A DNA stretch of 60,000 bases. Origin: Lineus longissimus (lineage: Eukaryota > Nemertea > Pilidiophora > Heteronemertea > Lineidae). Below, one piece after another: positions 49,111-59,202 of this stretch. Within the stretch, counting starts at the first letter, position 1, and each line of letters begins with the position of its first letter. The stretch spans positions 15,564,001-15,624,000 of the forward strand of contig NC_088321.1 in the NCBI RefSeq assembly GCF_910592395.1. Reading direction: 5' to 3'. The notes beneath the pieces were generated by a model, which was not told where the DNA came from, made no database searches, and saw only the letters and a program-made list of their open reading frames with translations. The position numbers and the translations under genes were made by a program.

Positions 49111-50724
49111 TACCACTAAGGAATTCAAGTTAACGCATTTTGAATTTCATGTACGTAGCTGATTTCAAAGTTTGAATCGGCTTTTAGAACGCACTGTTTC
49201 GGCGGAGTCTTGCTCACAAGAAAATAGTTTTTGGGGCCAATTCCGTCATCAACGGGGAAAGCTCCAGCCGATTCCCCTCAAGAATAGAGTAGAATTTTCG
49301 AACCAATGCATTCTTCCAACAAAAACTTACAGAATTCATTTACGTCTCATTAATCGAGTCATTAGCAACGCCGCTGAAAGTGGTGTGTTAGCACTGAATA
49401 TTTAACGATGATAAACGTGTTATTTTCACAACCTTTCTCGCCAATGCATCAGTCTAATAACTTGTGACATTTCGAGTTTTTACACCCGTGGTTTTACGAC
49501 ATGCTTCCTTTTTCCGGCAAGTCGCAAAATTTTCTCATTTTCTAATCGGATCAACATCATGATTTCATTTCTGATAATCGTTATCACGGATGTGATTGGA
49601 TCATGCAAACAATTTTGACTCAAACCCAGAAATCAAATGGGTTACCTCGTTCCTGGTGGTACACCCTTCACCGTTGAGATAATGTATCGCGTTTACCGCC
49701 GGATGAAGTGACGATGCACCGCCCACAATAAAAGTTTTGGCCCTCCTATTCCATTATTTGGGGGTGTAGACTATAAAGGTAAGCCACCCATGGCATCGCG
49801 GCCAACAAAATTGAGTATAGGACAGCAAATCTTTTATCAGTTTCTGTTATCGTCGCTTTCGTCGTCGGTAAACATGATACCATTATTCACCGTACCTTTT
49901 AAGTCTTAAAAAAATGTTTTCTTGAAACCTGTGCCCTCCTTAAAGAATATGTTAGTCTGCCTACATAGCTAAACCAGCAATAGGATGTACTAATAACAAT
50001 TCATAGATCGCTAAACCATTAGCACCGAATGATTTACCTAATTTGTCTCATTGGCTCAGTTATGTGGTTATTCATGGCGATGGCAACTGCTCTAGACGGG
50101 TATCACCAGTCGTCGCTCTCATAAGCAGCCTTAAAAATCCTTTTTTCGACTCTAAAAAGATCCATCAATTCATCGTCATTAGATTCTGGACGACATCAGG
50201 CCAAACATAGTCTAACCGAATTAAAACAGCCGTCTGGAGCTAACAAGGTTGATTCTCGAAGTATTTACCTACTCATGCCTCAGTTGTTAGTCCAATTGTC
50301 CTCAAGTGATTGAGAAGATTAATCAGACAGCCTTAAGTAGGCTCCATGTGCGGCGAGTGGTTGATTTGATTGAGGTTGTGAACACCCTGGAGAATCATTC
50401 CCCCAGCTTGCCGATAGTGGAGCTAGAATATTGGGCTACGCCTCGGTTTCGGCCAAAATTTTAGTTCCACCCTCGCGGTTCTGGTCAGACAACCACTACC
50501 GACAGTGAGGTATCAATTCCTTAAATCGACGAGGGCACATTTTGCTTGGCTTCTTCAGTGGTATCACTACTCAGTAAGTTTGAAGGACTCCATTGAATAC
50601 GCATGAAGATTAAGATAAAGTTTCTCGCTCAGTTAGGGAAATCTTCCTCAAGAGTGGTTAAGGGTCCGCTAGAAAAACGGGTTCAATAGGCGTTGATCAG
50701 GAGCGACGATGATGGTAAGTGTGA
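49111..50724. other. Gene-poor stretch
   Basis: I see nothing recognisable here on either strand. Confidence 0.5.
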
Positions 50725-51222
50725 TCAACTTGACTGAGCAGATAGAAGAACTTCGCTGATCAAATTATCTAATGTCGGTTGGAGATGCGTCATCATCTCT
50801 CTCGTCGGTTTTTCGAATTCTTCCATGAAAACTGCGATAGCGTGATATGCCACGTCGAACAAACCATGTTCATTGGACGTGTCCTTTGTCGACAAGCTCT
50901 TTAGTACCAGACTGCCGACAGACAGTGAAAGAACATGACATTGTCCTTTTGTCGGCAAACAGATACCAGGCTCCCGGCAGCTATCAATGAACGCAACAAA
51001 AACGTGAAATTGTAACCCGGCGTTGCTCTTAATATGCGGAGGATACCCCAGAGAGAACCCTTTTTTAGTATGCCCAAGATCTAATTGCGTGTCAAACGAT
51101 TTTCTCAAGAAAGTGCGCGGGAAGATAGAAGCGCTCGGCTTTTCTATTGCTGGAATTGTCATGCGAGCGTAAAACGGGGAGTCATGAAAAATCCCGGGGA
51201 AAACACTTTCAACTCTACTCAT
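50725..51222 (-). CDS. Unrecognised 165-codon open frame
   Basis: I do not recognise this product. It is one of the longest frames outside the TRIM gene, the GPCR and the tandem array. The middle part has alternating hydrophobic stretches (FHVFVAFID, CHVLSLSVGSLVLKSL). The C-terminal part (FDVAYHAIAVFMEEFEKPTREM to the stop) looks helical and acidic or amphipathic. There is no signal peptide, zinc-finger spacing or membrane segment. No splice partner was found. It may be an exon of an unknown gene, a decayed coding relic, or chance. Confidence 0.2.
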   Translation of the reverse strand: MSRVESVFPGIFHDSPFYARMTIPAIEKPSASIFPRTFLRKSFDTQLDLGHTKKGFSLGYPPHIKSNAGLQFHVFVAFIDSCREPGICLPTKGQCHVLSLSVGSLVLKSLSTKDTSNEHGLFDVAYHAIAVFMEEFEKPTREMMTHLQPTLDNLISEVLLSAQSS

Positions 51223-51916
51223 CCTGGTGACTCAACGTTTTTTCAATGTGTTGGCAGGTTTTATGTCGGGTCATTTTCAAGATAAGAACCTGGCATGATC
51301 GTGGGGTTAATTGAATCTGTTCTAGCGCCAATTTTATCCTGAAAGTGAGTAAAAATCTTTGCGGGGTGCGCCTGTTTTCGGTCCGATGACAGAACACGAT
51401 CGCAATGAAAGAATGTACAGTCACTATCAATAATGGCAGAGCGAAGGAGACTGTGCTTAATGAATGCTATCATAGCCTTGCGAAGTGATAGTAGTGTGAT
51501 GAGGCGGTATCCTACAATATGCTTAAATATTATCGCTGCTTTGGTGAATGGCATACTGTAGATGCCTTGTCTGCGTTTTCTCCCCTTTCCCTGCATACGA
51601 CAGACTCTCATTTAGCCAGAGCCGATCACATTTCGCATCCACAGAAGCCTGGTCAAATTCGGCAATTTTGTCTTGCATCTGTATCTCAATTACGGCATTA
51701 ATCGACTCATCTCGTTTGTCAATTAACTCGGTAATAATATCTCCAGGGCGGGTGCAGTAATATGTTCCCCGGATTCGGTAGCCAGCAAGCCATAATCAGT
51801 TACTAGTGAATCCTCTTACGGGAAAGCCAGGAAAGAAGTGTTTGTAATTACGGCAAGCGATAATTGGGCGTCAGAAATGTATACACCCAAAAACAATGCC
51901 ATCTATACGGTCATTT
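51223..51916. other. Non-coding stretch
   Basis: No supported feature. Short overlapping frames only. Confidence 0.45.
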
Positions 51917-52095
51917 CCCCCCCCCCCCGAAAGATGTTTCGTGGGGGGGGGGGGTCGATGTCATCAAGATTCGCCTTAATAACCCTTTGATAGGACAGCA
52001 GAACAATGGGAATTTAGGCTGAGGTGCGAGCGGGCTTTGTTTAGAGACAATACACCGTGTAATCGGCTTGGCCTTTCAACTGCAAGGTAAGGGGC
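51917..52095 (+). mobile_element. Dispersed repeat family member E with a C12/G12 hairpin end
   Basis: A C12 run (51917-51928), the inner inverted repeat CGAAA-GATG-TTTCG and a G12 run (51943-51954) form a very stable hairpin at the left end. The common blocks follow: GTCGATGTCATCAAGATTCG, CTTTGATAGGACAGCAGAAC, AATGGGAATTTAGGC, GTGCGAGCGGGCTTTG and CGTGTAATCGGC. Confidence 0.85.
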
Positions 52096-52850
52096 AAAAT
52101 AACGCCTTGTACCAACACTTTGGCACGAAAAAAATACTCGCAATCTCGTCGCGTTGATGGCTGTCAGCGGCAAATTAACCAAACATTCGCGTTATGTCCG
52201 TCAGTCTCATGCATGTCGTGGCTGCATGCCAGACTCGAGAGACACGTTCAAACAGCAAGGCATACCTGTGTTGAACTGAAAAAGCGGTCTTAGAGCGAAG
52301 TTGCATAGAGTTGCCTTGGGATAAGATGATAGTTTTCAATCAGGAAGTTCTTAAGTTGCACTTCGGACATTCAAACTTGAGATGGGCAGTGCGCAGCGTT
52401 TGTCAGTACCTAGCTTTCAAAAAAGGGATTTTAGAGGTGGAATTTATCTCAAGTTTCGAGCCAGCAAGTCTTTGTTGGTTCACCGTTCTACACAGACTGC
52501 TCTACATCTAATCTCTTCATATCTCTGCTATTTTCAGAAATGGGGACTATTTTCACGACATTACAGATCAGGAAGACCAACAGAATTAGGTAGGTGGCAG
52601 TTTCAAGTTCAGCATTCGGTTTCTAGACTGAAAACCCTTTGGAACAAACTGCCCTTTTGAGCAGTTTGAGTGTTGAAAACGTTGCGTTTTGAGGAATGGA
52701 GAGGGGCGCTTTGAGCGTGGTTAAACCGCGGAAAAGCACCATACAAATGACTGTTATGATCATAATATCATCATCATTCTCTGAATTCCAAAAAAGGTGT
52801 GCAAAATATATTTTTAAAAATGTGGAAGGGTACAATTTTGAAATGATAAT
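52096..52850. other. Non-coding stretch downstream of the GPCR
   Basis: No feature recognised. It includes part of the presumed 3' flank of the minus-strand receptor gene. Confidence 0.4.
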
Positions 52851-52856
52851 TATGTC

Positions 52857-52862
52857 TTTATT
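52857..52862 (-). terminator. Candidate poly(A) signal of the GPCR gene
   Basis: AATAAA on the minus strand, about 310 bp downstream of the receptor stop codon. The position is plausible for a 3' UTR. No other evidence. Confidence 0.3.
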
Positions 52863-53172
52863 CACTTAAACTAATAGTTTGTCGTGCTTGCAAAAGGTTT
52901 GCGTGAAATTACAAGATGGCGAAAAGAGGAAGATCAAAGAGAAGACAATGATAGCTGGGGGTAGAGGAAGGGTTAGAAATCAGACAGAACTAACCAGTAT
53001 GTGTTGCAACAGGGAGAAGTTCTGCCTCCCGTACATGTTTGACAAGAATTAAGGTTTGACTTTCGCTTGAGCAATTTAAAAGGCGGGGTAATTTATATCA
53101 AGTATGGCGCACCCTCCATACAGGAAAAGTTACGGCTCTAAAAATCTGACATCATCATGTTCATACTGCATT

Positions 53173-54252
53173 TTAAGATGTCATGTGTGACCAATGATAA
53201 AAATGAGGAGACGATCCTGACGAAATTGGCAACACTGAAATGGAGATCGGGGCAGGGTAGCTCTGCTGTGGACTGTTGACTTCATGAATTGCACGTGATG
53301 TGATGAACAGCCCCCGCAGCGCTTCGTGGAAGGTCGGATTCGTGGCAGTGTAGGAGATAATGTTGAAAGCGGTGTGTTCGTACTGTAGCGAGTTGAGAAA
53401 TATTGTGAAGGTCCGGTCAATGTATATCACGTCTCTTCTGTCCATTGTCGACCAGGTCGGCGGGCCCAGCTCGTTGATTAATAAGCGGGCCAGGCAGCTT
53501 CCTAGGACACAGAGGGCGAAGGAGGCCAAATTGAACAGTCCGGCATTTATCGACAAAAGATAAGCCTTTTTCCTATTCGGTCCCGTTGCTCCTACTCCTA
53601 TGGCTATCGCTCTGTTGATGTGCTTGTGGAACACTACGTGGCATGTCACCAGTATCGCAAGTCCTACCGAGGAAACAATGAAGAGCACCCAATAACGCTT
53701 TCTCATCAACCTGCCTGAATGGCAGTCGGTGCCCACGTGTGAACAAGTTGGCACCAAGGCGCACTTGAGCAGGGCACAAGTGATAGCCACGACGCCGCAT
53801 GTGACCAGGATTATCATGATGGTTCGTTTGGAGAACTTGAACACTGTCCGCTGTAGAGCTACATACATTCGCATGATGCCTATCGTCGGCATAATCAACA
53901 TGGCGAAGGCAGTTGATGCGATCGCACAGGCCGAGGTAAGATGGCAGAGGAATCCTTCCAGAGTGTCCCGCAAGAATACACTTATAAAGTTGATCGGGAG
54001 AGAGATGATGAGAAGCGGTATGTCGAAACACGCTTTGCAAACGATCATCTTGTTGAAAGGAGTTTGAAACTTTTCAGTTTTGGCGTAGACAATCATGATT
54101 AAGATATTCCCTGGCAGTCCAAGCACAAACGTCAGCACCATCAACGAAAGGCTGAACGCGTCGAGAGGATGGATGTAATTTCCATTGGGAACGTCGAAGA
54201 CTTGAGGAGAAGTGGACAAAGTTATGTTTGAACAGTTCCGTACAGACGTCAT
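53173..54252 (-). CDS. Orphan rhodopsin-like (class A) GPCR, single exon
   Basis: Seven-transmembrane receptor, 359 aa, in the plasma membrane. Two N-glycosylation sequons lie near the N-terminus (N6-C-S, N9-I-T). Helices are about TM1 33-56 (with G48-N49, the conserved class A Asn), TM2 69-93, TM3 104-127, TM4 143-166, TM5 187-209, TM6 230-256 and TM7 276-302. C103 at the top of TM3 can pair with C170 or C177 in loop 2. Two signature motifs are altered. The DRY position reads M127-R128-M129, keeping only the Arg. NPxxY reads N297-I-I-S-Y301, with Pro replaced. The helix-8 start NPTFHEALRGLF is typical of invertebrate class A receptors. TM6 lacks CWxP. The first Met (9 codons before NIT) has A at -3, a good context. 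The coding exon is intronless, as in many expanded invertebrate receptor families. The ligand cannot be inferred. Confidence 0.88.
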   Translation of the reverse strand: MTSVRNCSNITLSTSPQVFDVPNGNYIHPLDAFSLSLMVLTFVLGLPGNILIMIVYAKTEKFQTPFNKMIVCKACFDIPLLIISLPINFISVFLRDTLEGFLCHLTSACAIASTAFAMLIMPTIGIMRMYVALQRTVFKFSKRTIMIILVTCGVVAITCALLKCALVPTCSHVGTDCHSGRLMRKRYWVLFIVSSVGLAILVTCHVVFHKHINRAIAIGVGATGPNRKKAYLLSINAGLFNLASFALCVLGSCLARLLINELGPPTWSTMDRRDVIYIDRTFTIFLNSLQYEHTAFNIISYTATNPTFHEALRGLFITSRAIHEVNSPQQSYPAPISISVLPISSGSSPHFYHWSHMTS

Positions 54253-54259
54253 GCTGACC

Positions 54260-57200
54260 CAAGACCACGTTTTCTCTTGTTCCTGTTCTTCGTCTGATTT
54301 CAGATGAGCAGCGGCTCAGGCATCCGCGCTGACCCACTTCTCCCGAGGATGCCAAGACGAGTTCTAGGTAGTCTCACCTCCTCCCCTCACCAGAGAAAAT
54401 GTCACAGTAGGCGAGACAAGTTTTTGGTTGACCGTATATACCAATTTATTTTTATCTGGAAAGGCAAGGCTTGGGAGGGGGTAATTTGCACGATGTTGAT
54501 ATTTTCAATAACACTTACCCTACGGGAATGATCTAGAACGAACCCGGCTTGTTGTCGGCATTGCGTTTATGTTGGTATAGGTCAGCTGGTGAGTTCGCGA
54601 GTTCAGGTGATGTACGATTCTCAGCAAAAATCTGAAGAACCTTTCAAAGACTAGTGCTTGTGGCAGCACAACTTTTTTTTCTTTTCTCAAAGCGCATTTA
54701 TTCCTCACCAGAAACCGTGTTGCAACCTGCCACTGAGCTTCATCATAAAACCCCATCCATAGAAAACTTTAGACCTCCTCGATACATGGTTACGTAAAGA
54801 TCAGATTCGCTGGGAGGCACAGATCATTTATTTTTAGGCTTCATGGTTCATTTTGACCCACCGGACGAGTTCGGAAGGGATATATGTGTGCCCTCGTCCG
54901 TGCGTTCATGCGCAGTGGCATATTCAGTTTAGACTACATAATTTGCTATTCGTTCCATCGATGTTTACACGAAAGATCCATGTACTTGCCTCCCTATTAA
55001 CAGTGTCCAAACCGACTCTGCCAACCTAGCTGATGGCGTTGGTACACACCTCAAAGAAGACACGACTAAAAGTAAAGATCAGAAGCAGGGTTTTTTATGC
55101 GTGCGATCAAGGACCGGTAGTCCGGTTGCCCGACTGTATTCCTTGGCCGCCTTTTAGCCATCGCTAAGTTTGCCTTTTATAAGAAAGCGTAGTGGTCATT
55201 GCGGCGGGGAAAAGAGAACGCCCGGCACAAACAACTTGGTAGTTTTTTTCCGCTTTTTGCGCCATGCTGGAACATCCTAGTTAATAGTGAGGATTCCAGT
55301 TTCAAGAACCAATTCCCCGAGGATGACAAGTTTTTGAGTATGACGTCATCAGTTTTAGGGCAGGTCATCCAGCTTTCAAAAGCTCATACCGTGATTCAGG
55401 CCGTTGAAACCAGTGCCTCCATCGCGAACAAATAATGGCATTGTCGACAAGGGTAGCTGCATATCAAAACGGCGAACTCTGAAAGTGAAACCTCAATCTC
55501 ACTGCGACAACAAGCCGCTACTAAAGCATTTAACATCGGTGCTTTAATCAACTAAATAGCATTTAAATTTAGTCTTCACCTTTCACTCTAAAGAGATTGC
55601 ATTTAAATTTAGTGTTGGTTGTGCTGTCGAATGAATATGCCATTTATATTTGGATATGTCATTTAATAACCGATATTTACTATCGACTGTACCGCCGAGA
55701 TCTCCGACACATCAACCAACTCTGGGACCTGGTGGCACACCGACTATTAAAGGGAAAACTTGGGCGTGGGATTTACCTAGCCAGGCGGATAATGTCCCTG
55801 CTTGCCACCATGCGCCGCTACTTGTAGTATCACACTGATGCCGATCTCCTGTGATGATTTCACCAGTGTAACGAGGCAGTTTTAGACATGGCTTGTGAAT
55901 ATCAAGCGGCCGATAGTTACATAGTAGTTCAGAAGAGTTGTTTATTTTTCAATTCTCTTGTTAGGAGAAGTCACGGTCCTGCTGGAAGCCATTTTGTATG
56001 ATAAACAAACATATCTCATGCCCAAGTTGTCCCTTTAAAGGAAGAGGGGATTTCATTGGCGGGTTATGTCCTCAATGTGTTTATTCTTCTGTTTAGTAAA
56101 GTGTTATACGTGTTTCCAACGTTTGTCTTAACTCAAAGAGAGCAGAAAAAACATGTTATTTGTTATTTTCGTCTCTTTCTTCTCCTAGGAAACTATCTTA
56201 ACCGAAGGCATTTGGCATTTTTCAAATTTTCAAATCAGAGGGTAGAAAAACGTATTATTCGTTGTTTTCATCACTGGCATCTGGTATGTTCACAAATTTG
56301 GCAAACCCATTTGCCGAGTTCCCTGGGCGAGATGAGATCTCTCCTTTACTCGGGTAGGTGAAGGCAAACCGCAAACAATGTGACCTCATATTTGAATGAA
56401 AGCAGAAAAACCTTAAGCGTTGTATCAGGGATATCTTCGGCTTCCGTTCTGCAAAAATCCTTTTAGATAAAAGTGCTACTCTGTGTAATCCAATTTGCAC
56501 TTAGAGTATTAAAACTAGAAATAGCGAGTGACCAAGATAGCGATGTTTCTTTCTCAAGTATTTAAATTTAACTGCATTTGCGCAGGTTCGTATAACTTGG
56601 ATTGTGCTTCTTCTTCTTCCCCTCCTCCTCCTCTGGGGACGAGGCTGATTCACAGCTTTCACCAGAATTCTTATGACTGCGCCGGTGAAGCAGGATTTAG
56701 GAGACCTAATTGGACAATACTGGAGGTTACCAGAACGCGGATACAAGAAATCTCTGGCTGACAACTCAAAAAAGATGGCTTCTCCCGTTGAACAAACAAC
56801 TCTGTTTGATTGAGGTTCGGATTTCTAGTACTTTCGGCTTTTAGAGTAGCCTGGCTAATATTTATGATACTGTCGTCATGTTATCACTTCACACATCAAA
56901 CATGTCAAAATAACACAACATGACAAAACATAGAATGTTCTAGAACGGAATGTAACCGAAGACCTACTTGAAACTCGCTAACCATTTCCTAAACCGCCTC
57001 CAACATTCGCGAGAATCATTCATTAGGGAGCTTTCGCAAAGCCCCCGAAACGTCAACGTGAACGCCTATCCCATTGTTCAACATCGTTATCAGCGAACCG
57101 AACAATGAGTTAGGTGATCACGTCGGCGTTATGGGGATTTGCGAAACCTCCCTGATGCAGATAAGTTGGGTGCTGCATGCGCTGGCACATGTTTGCGATA

Positions 57201-57540
57201 TGGGGCGTTTTTCTCGCTTCACCGTAACTTCCCACACCCTAGTTACCCTTTAGCGTCTTTGCTTTTAGTTGACCTCGAGGCCAGATTGGTTTCTCACGGT
57301 GGTATTGGTTTCTTCTGCTAAGTGGTTTCATATGGGTTCTTTTTTTGTGGATGTCCTTGGAATGACTAAAAGAACCGAACCATGCTTCAGCCAGAAATCA
57401 AGGATATTGTATCGCAAAGGTACATTGTAACATTATATCGTTTCTGACGCAGGATTGATCTTCTACCCACGACGATGCGTCCTGTATTTTACAGCGACCC
57501 CCCCCCCTCACGCACACACACACGCCTACACACTACATAC
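54260..57540. other. Non-coding stretch between the GPCR and the SINE-like repeat
   Basis: No gene recognised. A TATATA word on the minus strand near 54435 lies about 185 bp upstream of the GPCR start and could be part of its promoter (weak). A TGACGTCA word occurs at 55341. The upstream exons of the CRHBP-like gene should lie here or further left, but none could be identified. Confidence 0.4.
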
Positions 57541-57660
57541 ACCGATCTCGCTGGTGTAGTGGTTAAGGCGTCCGCCTCGTGAATGGCAGGTCGAAGGTTC
57601 GGTTGGTTAGCCGCCAGCTGGTTAAATACAGACTATCAACTGCCTTCTCGCCAGGCACCT
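57541..57660 (+). mobile_element. tRNA-derived SINE-like sequence
   Basis: TGGTGTAGTGGTTAAGGCG is an excellent pol III A box and D-arm. GGTCGAAGGTTCG about 30 bases later supplies a B-box start that then departs from consensus. The anticodon arm is imperfect (GCC facing GGC around an 8-base loop without a proper U33), so it is not a functional tRNA. Simple C-run and CA repeats precede it at about 57498-57525. Confidence 0.6.
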
Positions 57661-58183
57661 GGCAGTAGAGATTGGAGATTGGAGTTTGGAAGTAAATAAT
57701 GTCTCATAAGGCAAAGGTGGCTGGCCCTTTCATTAGGGGTGACAATATCATAAACAAATTTTACTTTATTTTGCCGCAACAGATGTATAAGGCGGGCGAA
57801 AATGAACATCTCAGGCTCGCGTATATATTTTTATCACAGCCAGTGGTGTTCTATGGTAAAACACAATCCATTCCTTCGGTAACCTTTTAACCGCGTTGAA
57901 ATATTGTCTAATTGCCTGTTTTTCTTGACACTACGGTTAACATGTTGGTGCGAATGGGCCATGGCTGGTTTTTACCGCAGTTAGTCCATTTGACGGTTTC
58001 CTGGGAAGACAAAATGTGTCAAACCATGTTTTTCGCTAAAAAAACAGCTTTTGTAATAACATATCCTTGCTAATGAAAGTAGAGAAGTGCAATTGAAAGG
58101 AGTCTGTTCTTTGTCAAAAGCGGTCAGATATCTAGCGTACAGGATGTAATAAAATAGCTCTGAAGTCAGTAGTTTTAAATAAT
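57661..58183. other. Intronic or intergenic stretch left of the CRHBP exon
   Basis: No feature recognised. Probably intron of the CRHBP-like gene. Confidence 0.4.
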
Positions 58184-58203
58184 AGGTCAAAGGTCAAAGG
58201 TCA
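58184..58203 (+). promoter_or_regulatory. Triple AGGTCA direct repeat, 1-bp spacing (DR1-type)
   Basis: AGGTCA occurs at 58184, 58191 and 58198, each separated by one A, followed by AAAAGTCA. DR1 repeats of AGGTCA are the known binding sites of RXR, HNF4 and COUP-TF type nuclear receptors. It lies about 285 bp upstream of the CRHBP-like exon, in its intron. It could also be a short 7-bp microsatellite. Confidence 0.45.
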
Positions 58204-58278
58204 AAAAGTCAGAATCACACGAAGAGGCATTTGCGACCAAACTATAACCGACCTCCACCGACCTCCAGCAAATGTGTT

Positions 58279-58402
58279 ATTGGGTGATATGAATAAAGAC
58301 TAGCAAATGCTTTTACTCCGGTTTTGTACAGGAAGGCCTAGTGTAAATGTACATGGAGATTTAGATAAAAGCATTTCCTAGTCTTTATTCATATCACCCA
58401 AT
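58279..58402. mobile_element. 124-bp foldback element with 37-bp terminal inverted repeats
   Basis: The left arm 58279-58315 (starting ATTGGGTGATATGAATAAAG) and the right arm 58366-58402 are inverted copies matching at 36 of 37 positions. The 50-base centre has further short pairing (CTCC with GGAG, TGTACA with TGTACA). It is a MITE-like element or a hairpin RNA precursor. No open frame. It ends 85 bp before the CRHBP-like exon. Confidence 0.85.
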
Positions 58403-58487
58403 GTCCCTAGAGTAGTGTATTCCCTAACTGCTACAAACCCCGCTGCGAAAGTTCTAATTTCTTGTTACTTTTTCTCTCTATTTACAG

Positions 58488-58651
58488 CAAGATGCATAGA
58501 CCAAGTACAAGTGGAAGGAACATATAGATATATCTCAACAGGGGAGTCCGACCCCGGTCTCTGCTCCATTTACATTCTAAGCCCTCCAGATAAAATCATA
58601 GAGATAGATGTCCAGGAGATGAACATAGACTGCAATGGCGGACTAATAGGG
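58488..58651 (+). CDS. CRHBP: Corticotropin-releasing-hormone-binding protein, internal exon
   Basis: CRHBP is a secreted glycoprotein that binds CRH/urocortin-type (in insects DH44-type) peptides outside the cell. The exon is bounded by a strong acceptor (TTTCTCTCTATTTACAG, phase 1) and a GTAGGC donor, giving 54 whole codons. The product starts RCIDQVQVEGTY and ends IEIDVQEMNIDCNGGLIG. It aligns with the human region RCLDMLSLQGQF to VSIDCQGGD, as I recall that protein. Cysteines fall at exon residues 2, 25 and 48. In human CRHBP the first three lie at 60, 81 and 104, so the 23-residue second interval is the same. The GGL ending fits arthropod CRF-BPs, in which a DGWELNG segment follows. No other exon was found within the window. 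An in-frame Met at 58415 lies in the intron and is not the start. Confidence 0.75.
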
Positions 58652-59113
58652 GTAGGCGGCGTTTCTCCGGTTCCGGTTGTTTAAAACAAATTTTGTCTCC
58701 AACTCTGACGTTAATTTAACTTTGCGTTACCTCCTTCAGATAAGCCCTTAGACTTGACACCAAGTTATGTCAACGCCAGCGTTAGTGACAAAACTTGTTG
58801 GCCATGCTTTGAACGTCTTCGAATGTACCTTCTTTCGAAACATGAAGACAGAAAACGACTGATAACTCAAGACAACCGATGGTTAATTGCGTAGGTGCCA
58901 CCCAAATCGAGTTTGTCTCGCTGTTCTAACAAACCACGATTTTAGTACATCTCCCCGGGCGCCGCAGGAAGTTGATAGTTTAGTTCATTAAGGCCGTTTT
59001 AGCGACGAGGGAGGAGTCGGTTACCGCCTCAAACGTGTTTTTCATTCAGATTGGGAAGAAAAAGTTGTACTCCCCCTCCGAAAAAAAATTAAAAAGGGCC
59101 CTGCTCATTTAGG
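58652..59113. other. Intron of the CRHBP-like gene
   Basis: Begins with the GTAGGC donor. No downstream CRHBP exon (a DGW-containing segment) is visible. Confidence 0.5.
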
Positions 59114-59202
59114 TCATGACGACTTTCTGGCGGTGAACATCAATCTTAAAGTCACCTCCGTTCTGGATGGATAGTACGCACGACGACGGTAGATCGGCAT
59201 GA
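59114..59202. mobile_element. Small inverted-repeat element (MITE-like), copy 2
   Basis: Shares TCATGnCGACTT, GGTGAA(C/T)ATCAATCTTA, GATGGAT and ACGGTAGATCGGCATGA with 10796-10879. The left and right ends are imperfect inverted repeats of each other. Unlike copy 1, no tandem array has grown from its right end. Confidence 0.6.

Noticed and set aside
53573-54067. 155-codon minus and 112-codon plus frames
   Set aside because: Shadows of the GPCR coding frame.
57541-57620. Functional tRNA gene
   Set aside because: A box is good but the anticodon arm, loop length and T-arm do not form a cloverleaf.
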